A stretch of DNA of 64,000 nt from assembly GCA_003990705.1 (NCBI GenBank), contig AP018318.1, forward strand, positions 4,157,501 to 4,221,500. The letters are read 5' to 3'. Under the pieces are notes generated by a model, which ran no database searches, was not told the origin of the DNA, and was given only the letters and a program-made list of their open reading frames with translations. Positions 55,929 through 64,000 of this stretch are shown here, in pieces; the stretch's first letter is position 1, and every line of letters begins with the position of its first letter. The position numbers and the translations under genes are program-made. Source of the stretch: Nostoc sp. HK-01. GTDB lineage: Bacteria; Cyanobacteriota; Cyanobacteriia; Cyanobacteriales; Nostocaceae.

Positions 55929-57296
55929 TTGAGAAATTATAATCTAAATGCAAAACTCACGATATATAAGGAGGCGCGATCCATTGTGCATCAATTGATC
56001 GAGCAACTTCAAACTAAATTATTCACAGGCAGGCTGAATCTTGAAGCAAGGGACGGGCCGACTTGGACGCTATACTTTCGTTTAGGAAGATTAATTTGGC
56101 AGGCTGGCGGTTCTAATGCCGATGAGCGATGGCGACGATACTTGTCGCAGTACTGTCCTCTTCTGGATGTGACAAAGTTGGAAGGGCTTGTCTCTCCCCA
56201 GGAAAGTTATCGAGAGTATTGCATTCTTGCTAAATTGCGAGAACAAAAATTAATCGAACAACAACAACTTGTTAGCCTGATTACAAGCTTAATAGCTGAA
56301 GTCCTGTTTGATATAATCCAGTACATTGAAGCCACAAGAATTACCAACAATCCAGCGGGGCAGTTGTCACCTACTACCGTTGTTGGTGCAGTTCCTGGGT
56401 TTCTCTTAGCTGTAATACCAACTGAGGAAGTCTTAAAACAGGCTACACAAGCCTGGCAAGAATGGCGAGATGCAGGATTAGCAAGTTACTCGCCTAATGT
56501 ATATCCTGTCATTCAACAACTTGAGCTACTCCAAGGACAAGCATCTTCTAAACAGATTATTTCTCTAGTTGATGGCACAAAAACTTTACGAGGTCTAGGG
56601 CAAAAAACTGGTCGGGATGTCTTAGCTTTGACTCGGTTCTTGATGCCATTAGTAAAAGCAGGAGCGATCGCTTTTTCACCCAGCCCAAACCCCAGAAAGG
56701 TTGGGATTAGCCAGGAAACTGGCAACGCGTCCAGTGCAGTTAATCATCCCAATTCTTCACTGAAGACAGAAGAGAACACTGTTATACAAACTGCACCCCC
56801 AGCGACTAGCAAACAAATTGTCAGTCCGTCTAGTACAGTTAATAATCCTATTTCTTCACGGAAGACAGAAGAGAACACTGTTATACAAACTGCACCCCCA
56901 GCAGCAAGCAAAGGAATTATTGATGTCTCAAGACCATTAGTAGCCTGTGTGGATGATAGTCCGACGATCTGCCGCAGTTTGGAGGAAATTCTCACCCATC
57001 AAAATTATCGCTTTGTTGGCATTCAAGACTCATTGACGGCAGTTTTAAAGCTAATTAAAAGCAAGCCCGACTTCATTTTTTTGGATCTTTTGATGCCAAA
57101 AGTAAATGGCTATGAAATTTGTTCTCAAATCCGTAAAACTCCAAGTCTCAAAGATGTGCCGGTTGTCATTTTAACGGGGAAAGATGGAATAGTAGATCGG
57201 ATGCGAGCGAAATTAGTAGGGGCAACTGACTTTTTGGGTAAACCTGTAGAGGCAGAAAAAGTTCTCAATATGCTTCACAAGTATTTAACCGTTTAG
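55929..57296 (+). CDS. PatA-like response regulator (PATAN domain plus REC)
   Basis: A 455-residue protein. The N-terminal PATAN-type domain (KLFTGRLNLEARDGPTWTLYFRLGRLIWQAGG, about 20-160), a winged-helix-like middle region and a linker precede a C-terminal receiver (about 335-455: VACVDDS, phospho-Asp in FLDLLMPKVNG, lysine in LGKP). This is the PixG/PilG/PtxA layout of phototaxis operons. A TTG start is used by default; no ATG is available nearby, so the start is uncertain. The linker contains a 33-codon near-exact duplication (KTEENTVIQTAPPA repeated 99 bp apart). Confidence 0.85.
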   Translation: MRNYNLNAKLTIYKEARSIVHQLIEQLQTKLFTGRLNLEARDGPTWTLYFRLGRLIWQAGGSNADERWRRYLSQYCPLLDVTKLEGLVSPQESYREYCILAKLREQKLIEQQQLVSLITSLIAEVLFDIIQYIEATRITNNPAGQLSPTTVVGAVPGFLLAVIPTEEVLKQATQAWQEWRDAGLASYSPNVYPVIQQLELLQGQASSKQIISLVDGTKTLRGLGQKTGRDVLALTRFLMPLVKAGAIAFSPSPNPRKVGISQETGNASSAVNHPNSSLKTEENTVIQTAPPATSKQIVSPSSTVNNPISSRKTEENTVIQTAPPAASKGIIDVSRPLVACVDDSPTICRSLEEILTHQNYRFVGIQDSLTAVLKLIKSKPDFIFLDLLMPKVNGYEICSQIRKTPSLKDVPVVILTGKDGIVDRMRAKLVGATDFLGKPVEAEKVLNMLHKYLTV

Positions 57297-57440
57297 GTTG
57301 AACCAGTAGTGATGCCAGTGGCTCCCCTACACCAATTTTCAAGACAGTCAATCACGGGAACATCTCACTAAACTTGCAATGAAAATACCTCTTCCCTGTT
57401 CCCTATTTTTAAATTCTGAATTAAATAGTTAGGAATAAAA

Positions 57441-57803
57441 ATGAAAAAAGTTCTATTAGTTGAAGATAGCCTCACAGAATCCGAAAAGATGACACGTTAT
57501 CTCGAACAAGGGGGATATTCAGTTTATGAAGTTCGCAGTGGTGAAGAAGCTCAACTGCGGTTGAAACAACAAAAACCTGACTTGATCTTACTGGATTTGA
57601 TTTTGCCAGGTCAAAGTGGATTTGAATTCTGCCGCAAGTTAAAAGCCGATCCGATAACAAAAGCAATCCCGGTAGTGATTTGCTCAACTAAAAACACAGA
57701 TGTTGATAGAACTTGGGGCAATATGAGTGGTGCCGATGCCTATTTAGTCAAACCTGTAGATGAAAATACCTTGCTCCAGACTGTTAGTAAATTTATTCGC
57801 TAA
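57441..57803 (+). CDS. CheY-like response regulator (PixH/PtxB type)
   Basis: A 120-residue receiver: acidic VEDS, phospho-Asp52 in LLDLILPGQSG, and lysine in YLVKPVDE. Second gene of the phototaxis operon; expected to be phosphorylated by the CheA-like kinase at the right edge and to control the type IV pilus motor. A CheW gene follows after 14 bp. Confidence 0.9.
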   Translation: MKKVLLVEDSLTESEKMTRYLEQGGYSVYEVRSGEEAQLRLKQQKPDLILLDLILPGQSGFEFCRKLKADPITKAIPVVICSTKNTDVDRTWGNMSGADAYLVKPVDENTLLQTVSKFIR

Positions 57804-57817
57804 AGGAAACTGGGGCA

Positions 57818-58336
57818 ATGGTACAGAGCAATGATAGCTTTAGAGCGCTACCCATTCTGGAAAACTCTCCCCAAGGAAACAACCAGAGGTTTTTAAGATT
57901 TCCGTTAAATGGAAAGGTAAATGGGTTACTCCCACTAGCCGATTTGCGGGGAGTAATTCAAGTTGCACTCACAGAGATTTTACCAGTGCCGCAGACCGCA
58001 GAATTCTTGTTAGGCATCATGAATTGGCGGGGAGAAGCTATCTGGATTCTCGATTTAGCAGGTTTACTGGGAGCAACACACTGGTGTCGGCGAGAAAATG
58101 TACGCAACTCTGGCATGGCGATGCTTGTGCAAGTCCAGAATCAAACTGTCGGGCTGTTGGTAGAGCAAGTCAATACCATTGAAGTTTACGATTCCCAAGA
58201 ACGGTTAGCGATTTCGGCATCGATGTTACCCGCCCGACTCAAATCTTTCTTACAGGGTTACTTTATGGATGCTCAAGGTAGCCCTTTGATGTTAGTTGAC
58301 ACCCATACTGTGATTCAAGCCCTTCAGTCTCTTTAA
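57818..58336 (+). CDS. CheW-like coupling protein (PixI/PtxC type)
   Basis: A 172-residue CheW domain protein: LPLADLRGVIQVALTEILPVPQTAEFLLGIMNWRGEAIWILDLAGLLG carries the conserved N-W-R-G motif. It couples the methyl-accepting photoreceptor to the CheA kinase. Located between cheY and the receptor gene. Confidence 0.92.
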   Translation: MVQSNDSFRALPILENSPQGNNQRFLRFPLNGKVNGLLPLADLRGVIQVALTEILPVPQTAEFLLGIMNWRGEAIWILDLAGLLGATHWCRRENVRNSGMAMLVQVQNQTVGLLVEQVNTIEVYDSQERLAISASMLPARLKSFLQGYFMDAQGSPLMLVDTHTVIQALQSL

Positions 58337-58387
58337 CACTCTGCATTCTACTTATTAACTCCGACAACTTTAATAGCAAGAAAGATT

Positions 58388-61300
58388 ATGGTAACGCAAC
58401 CCAATCTTAGACCTAACCAACCACACTCAACTTCAAGCAACGGTCATCAGGACATCAGTAACGGGCATACCGTTGGTTTACCTACACAACAGCTGATCTC
58501 CACTCTCGAAGAATTGCGAACTGAACTAGATCAAGCTGATTGGGTGGAAACAGGGCCATTGCGAGACAGAATCCGCAAGTTAAAAGAATTGGTAAGTGTG
58601 TTGCCATATCAAGACAAAGGAGATGGATTAGAGGTAGACCAAGTACAGGCGATCGCTAGCAAAATCCGCCAATTTTCCGATCTAGATACCTTGCTTGCTA
58701 CTGCTGTCATGGAGGTACAAAGCGCCCTGCAAGCCGATCGCGTGGTGCTTTATGAGTTTACGAATCCGACGCTGGGGATAGTTGTTGCGGAGGCGATGAG
58801 GGATGGTTTTACCCCAATGCTGAAAGAAAAACTGCCCGCCGTCACTTTTGGGTTAGGTTCTGCCAAGGTTTATCAACAAGAAAAATTAGTCGCGATCGCG
58901 GATACCTACACTGCTAGCTTGTCTCCTTACCAAAAGCAGTTAATGGAGCGGTTTCAGGTAAGAGCTTGTTTGAGTTTGCCGATCTTAGCAAAAGATGGGG
59001 TTTGGGGTTTGTTGGTAGTGCAGCAATGCACTGCTGCTCGCCAGTGGCAGAATGCTGAAATTCAGTTACTAAAATTAATTGAGCAGGAATTAGAAGCGCA
59101 ACTGCAAGTTGCCGTGATTCAGGCTACGTTGCAACAAGAAGTGGAAAAAGACCAAATCCTTGCCGGTGTAGCGAATAAAATTCTCCAGTCCAAAGATTTG
59201 GATACCATCTTTCGCGTTGCCACCCAAGAAGTAAGACAGTCACTAAAATGCGATCGCGTGGCAATCTATCGTTTCCAGCCAGATTGGAGTGGGGAATTTG
59301 TCGCTGAATCTGCTGGATCTGAGTGGGTTTCTCTATTAGAAGAACAGCGAAACAATCCAGCAATTGTCAATAACGTTAACTATTGTAGTGTTAGGAACCT
59401 TGCAGACGAAGGGGGATTGGTTGGGACAACAGGGCGATCGCACAGTGCAGATAGTTACATTCAGCACACCCAAGGCAAAAATTTCCATCGCGGACAGGTC
59501 TATCGAGTCACCAATGATATCTACAGTGCTGGTTTTTCTGATTGCTATATCAAAATTTTAGAAACCTATCAAGCCAAAGCATACATTATTGTTGCCATCT
59601 TCCAGGGAGAAAAGTTGTGGGGCTTGCTCGCTGCCTATCAAAATTCTCAACCTCGTCAGTGGAAAGATAGTGAAGTTCGACTAATGGTGCAGGTTGCATC
59701 CCTGTCTAGTATTGCTATTCAACAGGTGCAATATCAGCAGCAACTTTATAATCGCTCTGAGGAGTCAGCCAAACTTGTTGAACGAGAACGTACTGTTTTC
59801 GGCATCATTGAAAAGATTGGGCAAGCAACGGATCTTCGCACCCTTTTTCGCATTACAACCCAAGAATTGCGGCGATTTTTAAAATGCGATCGCGTTGTCA
59901 TTTATCAATTTTATCCAGACTGGAGTGGAGAAGTTATTGCTGAATCTGTGGCTGCTGGTTGGTCGTCACTGTTGGAGATGCAGGAACAAGACGGCATTTT
60001 AAAAACAGGTCTAATGTCTTCAGAGCGTTGCAATGTTAAGGATTATGGCTCCCCTGTTAAACCTGATGCCGATACCTATCTGAAGGAAACCCAGGGTGGA
60101 ATGTACGCCAAAGGAACGCGCTTCCGTAAAGTCAACGATATTTCTGCTGCTGGTTTTTCACCTTGTTATTTAGAAACATTAGAGAAGTTCCAAGCCAAAG
60201 CATACATCATTGTTCCCATCTTCCGCGCTGGTAATCTTTGGGGTTTGTTAGCAGCCTATCAAAATTCTGATGTTCGGAAATGGACTGATGAAGAGACCGG
60301 TGCTTTGTTGCAGATCGGCGAACCTTTGAGCATTGCTCTCCAGCAAGCTGAATATATCGAACAGCTACGGTTAAAAAATATCGAAATGACCCAAGTAGCT
60401 GAAGTAGAAAACGCCATCGCGCGCATGGCGGAAAGAATGCGTCATTCCCAACACGCAGAAACGATTTACCGCACTACCTTGGCAGAATTGCGGCAGTTGT
60501 TCAAATGCGATCGCCTAGCAATCTATCGCTTCAACTCTGACTGGAGCGGTGAATTTATTGCTGAATCTGTAGGAAGTGACTGGGTGCCTTTGGTTGGCCC
60601 CGATATCAAGACCGTATGGGAAGACGAACACCTACAGCAAACCCAAGGCGGACGCTATCGCAACAATGAAACTTTTGTCGTCAATGACATCTATACTATT
60701 GGTCATGCCCAGTGCCACATCGACCTATTAGAGCAGTTCCAGGTTAAAGCCTACACCATCGCCCCTATTTTTGTTGGAAACAAACTTTGGGGTTTATTAG
60801 GAGCTTATCAAAATAGCGGGCCGCGCCAGTGGAATTCCGAGGAGGTGCGATTGCTGACCAAATTGGGCATTCAGTTGGGGTTAACCGTGCAGCAAGCCGA
60901 GTACATTGAACAACTGAAAACGAAGAATGCAGAGTTGGCGCGGGCAGCAGAAGAGGAACAGGTGCTAACAGGGATGGTGGAAAAAATTCGCCAAGCTCAA
61001 GAGGCAGATACAATTTTCCTGAATGTGCTGCCAAGTTTACGCAAACAATTACAGTGCGATCGCCTAGCAGTATTTCACTTTCATCCCGACTGGAGTGTGG
61101 AATTTATTGCCGAATCCGTAAAAGATCAATGGCTGTCTTTAGCTGGTTCTGACATCAAAACGATTTGGATGGACGATCACTTACAAGAAACTCAGGGCGG
61201 ACGCTATCGCAATCATGAAACCTTTGTTGTCGATGATATTTACACTGTCGGTCACGTTCAGTGCTACCTAGAGATATTAGAAAAAATCCAGGCTAAGGCT

Positions 61301-63631
61301 TATGCGATCGCTCCGATTTTTATTGGAAACAAACTCTGGGGCTTTTTAGGAGCATACCAAAATACTGGCCCTCGCGAGTGGAAATCCAAGGATGTGCAAC
61401 TGTTGCGAAAAGTAGCTGTGCAAATGGGTATAGGCTTGCAACAGGTTAAGTATATCGAACAGCTCAAGAATAAGAATGCAGAGTTAGCCAGAACCGCAGA
61501 AGGGGAACGAGCATTAACACGGCTGTCAGAAAAAATTCGCCAAGTTCAAGAGCTAGATACAATTTTCCGCAATGCCCTACCAGAATTGCGATCGCACCTG
61601 GAATGCGATCGGCTTGCAGTGTATCGCTTCAATCCAGATTGGGGTGGGGAGTTTATTGCCGAATCCGTAAGTCGTGAATGGGTAGCTTTGGTTGGCCCCG
61701 ATATCAGGACTGTATGGGAAGACGAACACCTGCAACAAACCCAAGGTGGACGCTATCGCCACAACGAGAGCTTTGTCATCAATGACATTTACACTTCTGG
61801 TCATGCCCAGTGCCACATAAAAATTCTTGAACAATTCCAGATTAGAGCCTATATCATCACCCCGATTATTGCCGGAAACAAGCTCTGGGGTTTGTTAGGA
61901 GCATATCAGAATGACGGGCCGCGGCAATGGCAAGATAATGAAATCAACTTGGTAGCTAAAATCGGTACGCAGTTTGGGGTAGCCGTCCAGCAATCGCAAT
62001 ACTTACAACAAACCTTAAACAAGAATGAGGAACTGATCAAACTGGCAGAACGGGAAGTAGCAAACGCCAGATTTTCCTATCGCTTGCCAAGTCGGTTAAC
62101 AGAGATGGCCCAAACTCATGGTGATGTTCTAGAATTTGTCCAGTTTGCCACCCACGAACTTCGTCAACTGCTGAAAGTAGATCGAGTTGGAGTTTACCGT
62201 TTTGAGCCTGACTGGTCTGGAGAATTTGTAGTTGAGTCTGTGACTGGAGATTGGCCGAAGCTTGTGGGAACTAGCCTTGCCAGAGTTAGAGATACGTTTC
62301 TCCAATACAACAAAGGCGGGCGTTATGCCCGCAAAGAAAGCTTGCGGGTTGACAATATATATAGTGTCGGTCATGACGAATGCCACATTCAATTGTTAGA
62401 AACATGGGGAACTAAAGCCTACATGATTGCGCCGATTTTCCAAGAAGATCGGTTATGGGGGCTGATGGGAGTTTATCAAAATAGCGCAGCGCGCCAGTGG
62501 GAGCAATCAGAGGAGGATGTTCTTAACCAAGCCAGCGTCCAGATTGGTATTGCCCTCAATCTTGCAGAATACTTAAAACAGGTGCGTACTCAAGAGCAGC
62601 AACTAGCAGAAGCAGCAGAGCGCGAACGTACTGCACGGGAAAAACTCCAACAAGGAGCAATACGCGTTCTCATGGCTTTGGAACCATCATTCAGGGGCGA
62701 TCTCACCGTTCGCGCTCCCTTATCTGAAGATGAAATTGGCACAATCGCTGATGGTTACAATACTACGATCCAAAGCTTGCGGGATTTAGTGCGACAAGTG
62801 CAGATTGCTGCCAGCAAGGTGAGTGAAAATTCCAGCAATAACACTACCTCAGTAGTAAAACTATCTAACCAAGCTCAACAGCAAGCAGAACGGCTCGAAC
62901 GTGCTTTGGAACAATTACAAATGATGGTAACTTCCACCCAGGTAGTTGCTGTTGATGCCCAAAGAGTAGGACAGGCGGTTCAAGAAGCTAATAAAACCGT
63001 CCAAGCTGGCGATTCGCTGATGGAAAGAACGGTAGAAGGTATTTTGGAGATTCGGGAAACTGTATCCGAAACAGCGAAGAAGATTAAACGCCTCGGTGAA
63101 GCTTCTCAGAAAATCTCGAAAGTAGTGAGTTTGATTGAAAACTTTGCCACTCAAACTAACTTACTGGCTCTCAATGCGGCGATTGAGGCTACCCGTGCTG
63201 GAGAATACGGCAAAGGCTTTGCGGTGGTTGCAGATGAAGTTCGTTCCCTGGCTTATCAGTCAGCGAGTGCTACCACAGAAATTGAGCGACTCGTGCAAGA
63301 AATTCAAAGTGGAACCAACGAAGTTACCGAAGCAATGGAAGTAGGGATTACCCAAGTTGTCCAAGGCTCGAACTTAATCGATGAGACTCGTCATTCCCTG
63401 AGTGCGATCGTGGCAGCTACCAACGAAATTGGTGGACTGGTGCAAGGAATTACCCAAGCAGTTTCCACTCAAAGTCAGCAATCTCAGATGTTGACAGAAG
63501 CGATGATGGATGTTTCGGCGATCGCCCGCAAGACTTCACAAAGTGCCATCCACATTTCCGAGTCTTTTGAAGAACTAAGGATGACTTCACAACAACTGGA
63601 AACCAGCGTTAGCCAGTTCAAAGTTGACTAA
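58388..63631 (+). CDS. Methyl-accepting phototaxis receptor with seven GAF domains (PixJ/PtxD type)
   Basis: A 1747-residue soluble-looking receptor with no transmembrane helix that I can see. Seven GAF domains lie in tandem. GAF1 has no bilin cysteine. GAF2-GAF7 have the cyanobacteriochrome Cys-His/Tyr at Cys386, 593, 776, 959, 1142 and 1332. GAF2 and GAF3 have an extra upstream cysteine (Cys333, Cys548), as in the insert-Cys type. GAF4-6 have the W-x-D-(D/E)HLQ-TQGG motif of red/green types. A HAMP-like segment (about 1430-1485) and an MCP signalling domain (hairpin [32 protein letters not shown]) end the protein. It senses light and drives hormogonium phototaxis by analogy with PtxD of Nostoc punctiforme. 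Confidence 0.93.
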   Translation: MVTQPNLRPNQPHSTSSNGHQDISNGHTVGLPTQQLISTLEELRTELDQADWVETGPLRDRIRKLKELVSVLPYQDKGDGLEVDQVQAIASKIRQFSDLDTLLATAVMEVQSALQADRVVLYEFTNPTLGIVVAEAMRDGFTPMLKEKLPAVTFGLGSAKVYQQEKLVAIADTYTASLSPYQKQLMERFQVRACLSLPILAKDGVWGLLVVQQCTAARQWQNAEIQLLKLIEQELEAQLQVAVIQATLQQEVEKDQILAGVANKILQSKDLDTIFRVATQEVRQSLKCDRVAIYRFQPDWSGEFVAESAGSEWVSLLEEQRNNPAIVNNVNYCSVRNLADEGGLVGTTGRSHSADSYIQHTQGKNFHRGQVYRVTNDIYSAGFSDCYIKILETYQAKAYIIVAIFQGEKLWGLLAAYQNSQPRQWKDSEVRLMVQVASLSSIAIQQVQYQQQLYNRSEESAKLVERERTVFGIIEKIGQATDLRTLFRITTQELRRFLKCDRVVIYQFYPDWSGEVIAESVAAGWSSLLEMQEQDGILKTGLMSSERCNVKDYGSPVKPDADTYLKETQGGMYAKGTRFRKVNDISAAGFSPCYLETLEKFQAKAYIIVPIFRAGNLWGLLAAYQNSDVRKWTDEETGALLQIGEPLSIALQQAEYIEQLRLKNIEMTQVAEVENAIARMAERMRHSQHAETIYRTTLAELRQLFKCDRLAIYRFNSDWSGEFIAESVGSDWVPLVGPDIKTVWEDEHLQQTQGGRYRNNETFVVNDIYTIGHAQCHIDLLEQFQVKAYTIAPIFVGNKLWGLLGAYQNSGPRQWNSEEVRLLTKLGIQLGLTVQQAEYIEQLKTKNAELARAAEEEQVLTGMVEKIRQAQEADTIFLNVLPSLRKQLQCDRLAVFHFHPDWSVEFIAESVKDQWLSLAGSDIKTIWMDDHLQETQGGRYRNHETFVVDDIYTVGHVQCYLEILEKIQAKAYAIAPIFIGNKLWGFLGAYQNTGPREWKSKDVQLLRKVAVQMGIGLQQVKYIEQLKNKNAELARTAEGERALTRLSEKIRQVQELDTIFRNALPELRSHLECDRLAVYRFNPDWGGEFIAESVSREWVALVGPDIRTVWEDEHLQQTQGGRYRHNESFVINDIYTSGHAQCHIKILEQFQIRAYIITPIIAGNKLWGLLGAYQNDGPRQWQDNEINLVAKIGTQFGVAVQQSQYLQQTLNKNEELIKLAEREVANARFSYRLPSRLTEMAQTHGDVLEFVQFATHELRQLLKVDRVGVYRFEPDWSGEFVVESVTGDWPKLVGTSLARVRDTFLQYNKGGRYARKESLRVDNIYSVGHDECHIQLLETWGTKAYMIAPIFQEDRLWGLMGVYQNSAARQWEQSEEDVLNQASVQIGIALNLAEYLKQVRTQEQQLAEAAERERTAREKLQQGAIRVLMALEPSFRGDLTVRAPLSEDEIGTIADGYNTTIQSLRDLVRQVQIAASKVSENSSNNTTSVVKLSNQAQQQAERLERALEQLQMMVTSTQVVAVDAQRVGQAVQEANKTVQAGDSLMERTVEGILEIRETVSETAKKIKRLGEASQKISKVVSLIENFATQTNLLALNAAIEATRAGEYGKGFAVVADEVRSLAYQSASATTEIERLVQEIQSGTNEVTEAMEVGITQVVQGSNLIDETRHSLSAIVAATNEIGGLVQGITQAVSTQSQQSQMLTEAMMDVSAIARKTSQSAIHISESFEELRMTSQQLETSVSQFKVD

Positions 63632-63646
63632 TCTCGCAAAACTGTT

Positions 63647-64000
63647 ATGAACACCGATTACAGTAATCAACAGCAGTTAGAGCAGGCTTTTCTGGCTGAA
63701 GCGGCAGAGTTGTTGCAAACCATCGAGCAAAGTCTCATCGGTTTACTTGATGAAAAAACCACAGAAAAAGTTCACGCCTTGATGCGAAGCGCCCACACTC
63801 TTAAAGGGAGTGCTGCCAGTGTTGGACACGAAACGATTAAGACAATTGCCCATCACTTGGAAGATGTATTCCAGGCGTTATACCCTCAAGAACTGGAAAT
63901 CGATCCAGAATTGGGTGCTTTGCTTCTAGATGCTTATGAGTGCCTGCGAACTCCCTTGAGTGCAACCTTGATGGGCTTATCCTACAATGAGGCAGAAATA
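63647..64000 (+). CDS. CheA-like histidine kinase, N-terminal Hpt domain (partial)
   Basis: 118 codons run off the right edge. The Hpt domain begins NQQQLEQAFLAEAAELLQTIEQSL and the phosphotransfer histidine is in LMRSAHTLKGSA. This is the start of a CheA/PixL/PtxE-type kinase, 15 bp after the receptor gene in the same operon. Confidence 0.9.
   Translation, partial: MNTDYSNQQQLEQAFLAEAAELLQTIEQSLIGLLDEKTTEKVHALMRSAHTLKGSAASVGHETIKTIAHHLEDVFQALYPQELEIDPELGALLLDAYECLRTPLSATLMGLSYNEAEI

Overview
The window comes from a filamentous, nitrogen-fixing cyanobacterium of the Nostocales (Nostoc-like, hormogonium-forming). The evidence is the HIP1 octamer GCGATCGC scattered throughout, heptanucleotide short tandem repeats, nif genes in the nifB-fdxN and nifP-V-Z-T arrangements, a gas vesicle cluster, and a phototaxis operon whose photoreceptor matches the hormogonium PtxD/PixJ type. 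Functions below are read from motifs and family knowledge; no search was run.

Left arm (1-14.7 kb): a CheY-like regulator and a REC-PAS-AAA hybrid face a tight minus-strand operon. In transcription order the operon encodes a 60-residue protein, an alpha/beta hydrolase, a gingipain/caspase-like peptidase, a CHAT-STAND-WD40 protein, a CHAT-STAND-FGE protein and a small beta-rich protein. All three protease-type domains keep the His/Cys dyad and the hydrolase keeps GHSFG. It looks like a multi-effector STAND conflict or cell-death module and is my leading candidate for a poorly described system.

Nitrogen fixation (15-29.2 kb): nifB and the 5' part of fdxN lie on the minus strand. fdxN departs from its family just after a TATTC pentamer, which suggests the border of an fdxN-type excision element. 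nifP, two small conserved genes, a tiny membrane ORF, nifV, nifZ and nifT lie on the plus strand. The upstream regions of nifB and nifP share a long, similarly spaced regulatory architecture: three GAGTAC sites around tandem ACCCC(T)ACC-type repeats. Between the two nif blocks are a GDP-mannose dehydratase, a NACHT-HEAT protein with eleven near-identical 102-bp repeats, a hicAB pair hit by repeat elements, and several MITE-like elements.

Centre (29.3-44.2 kb): a thioredoxin-fold ferredoxin, a PD-(D/E)XK nuclease-like protein, an operon of ABC exporter, MarR regulator and MFS exporter, a sulfate transport operon (sbpA, cysT, cysW and a NIL-domain protein, no cysA nearby), dacB, a decayed PIN-like gene, and a STAND-WD40 protein with very recent repeat expansion.

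Right arm (44.4-64 kb): a tandem ArsA/Get3-like ATPase and a small coiled-coil protein precede a gas vesicle cluster (gvpG on the minus strand, then gvpN, gvpJ, gvpK, gvpF/L, a CDC48-like double AAA ATPase, a second gvpF/L, gvpA and a GvpC-like coiled-coil protein). Next comes a ptx/pix phototaxis operon: a PatA-like regulator, CheY, CheW, a seven-GAF methyl-accepting photoreceptor and the start of CheA. Buoyancy and light-directed motility genes therefore sit side by side.
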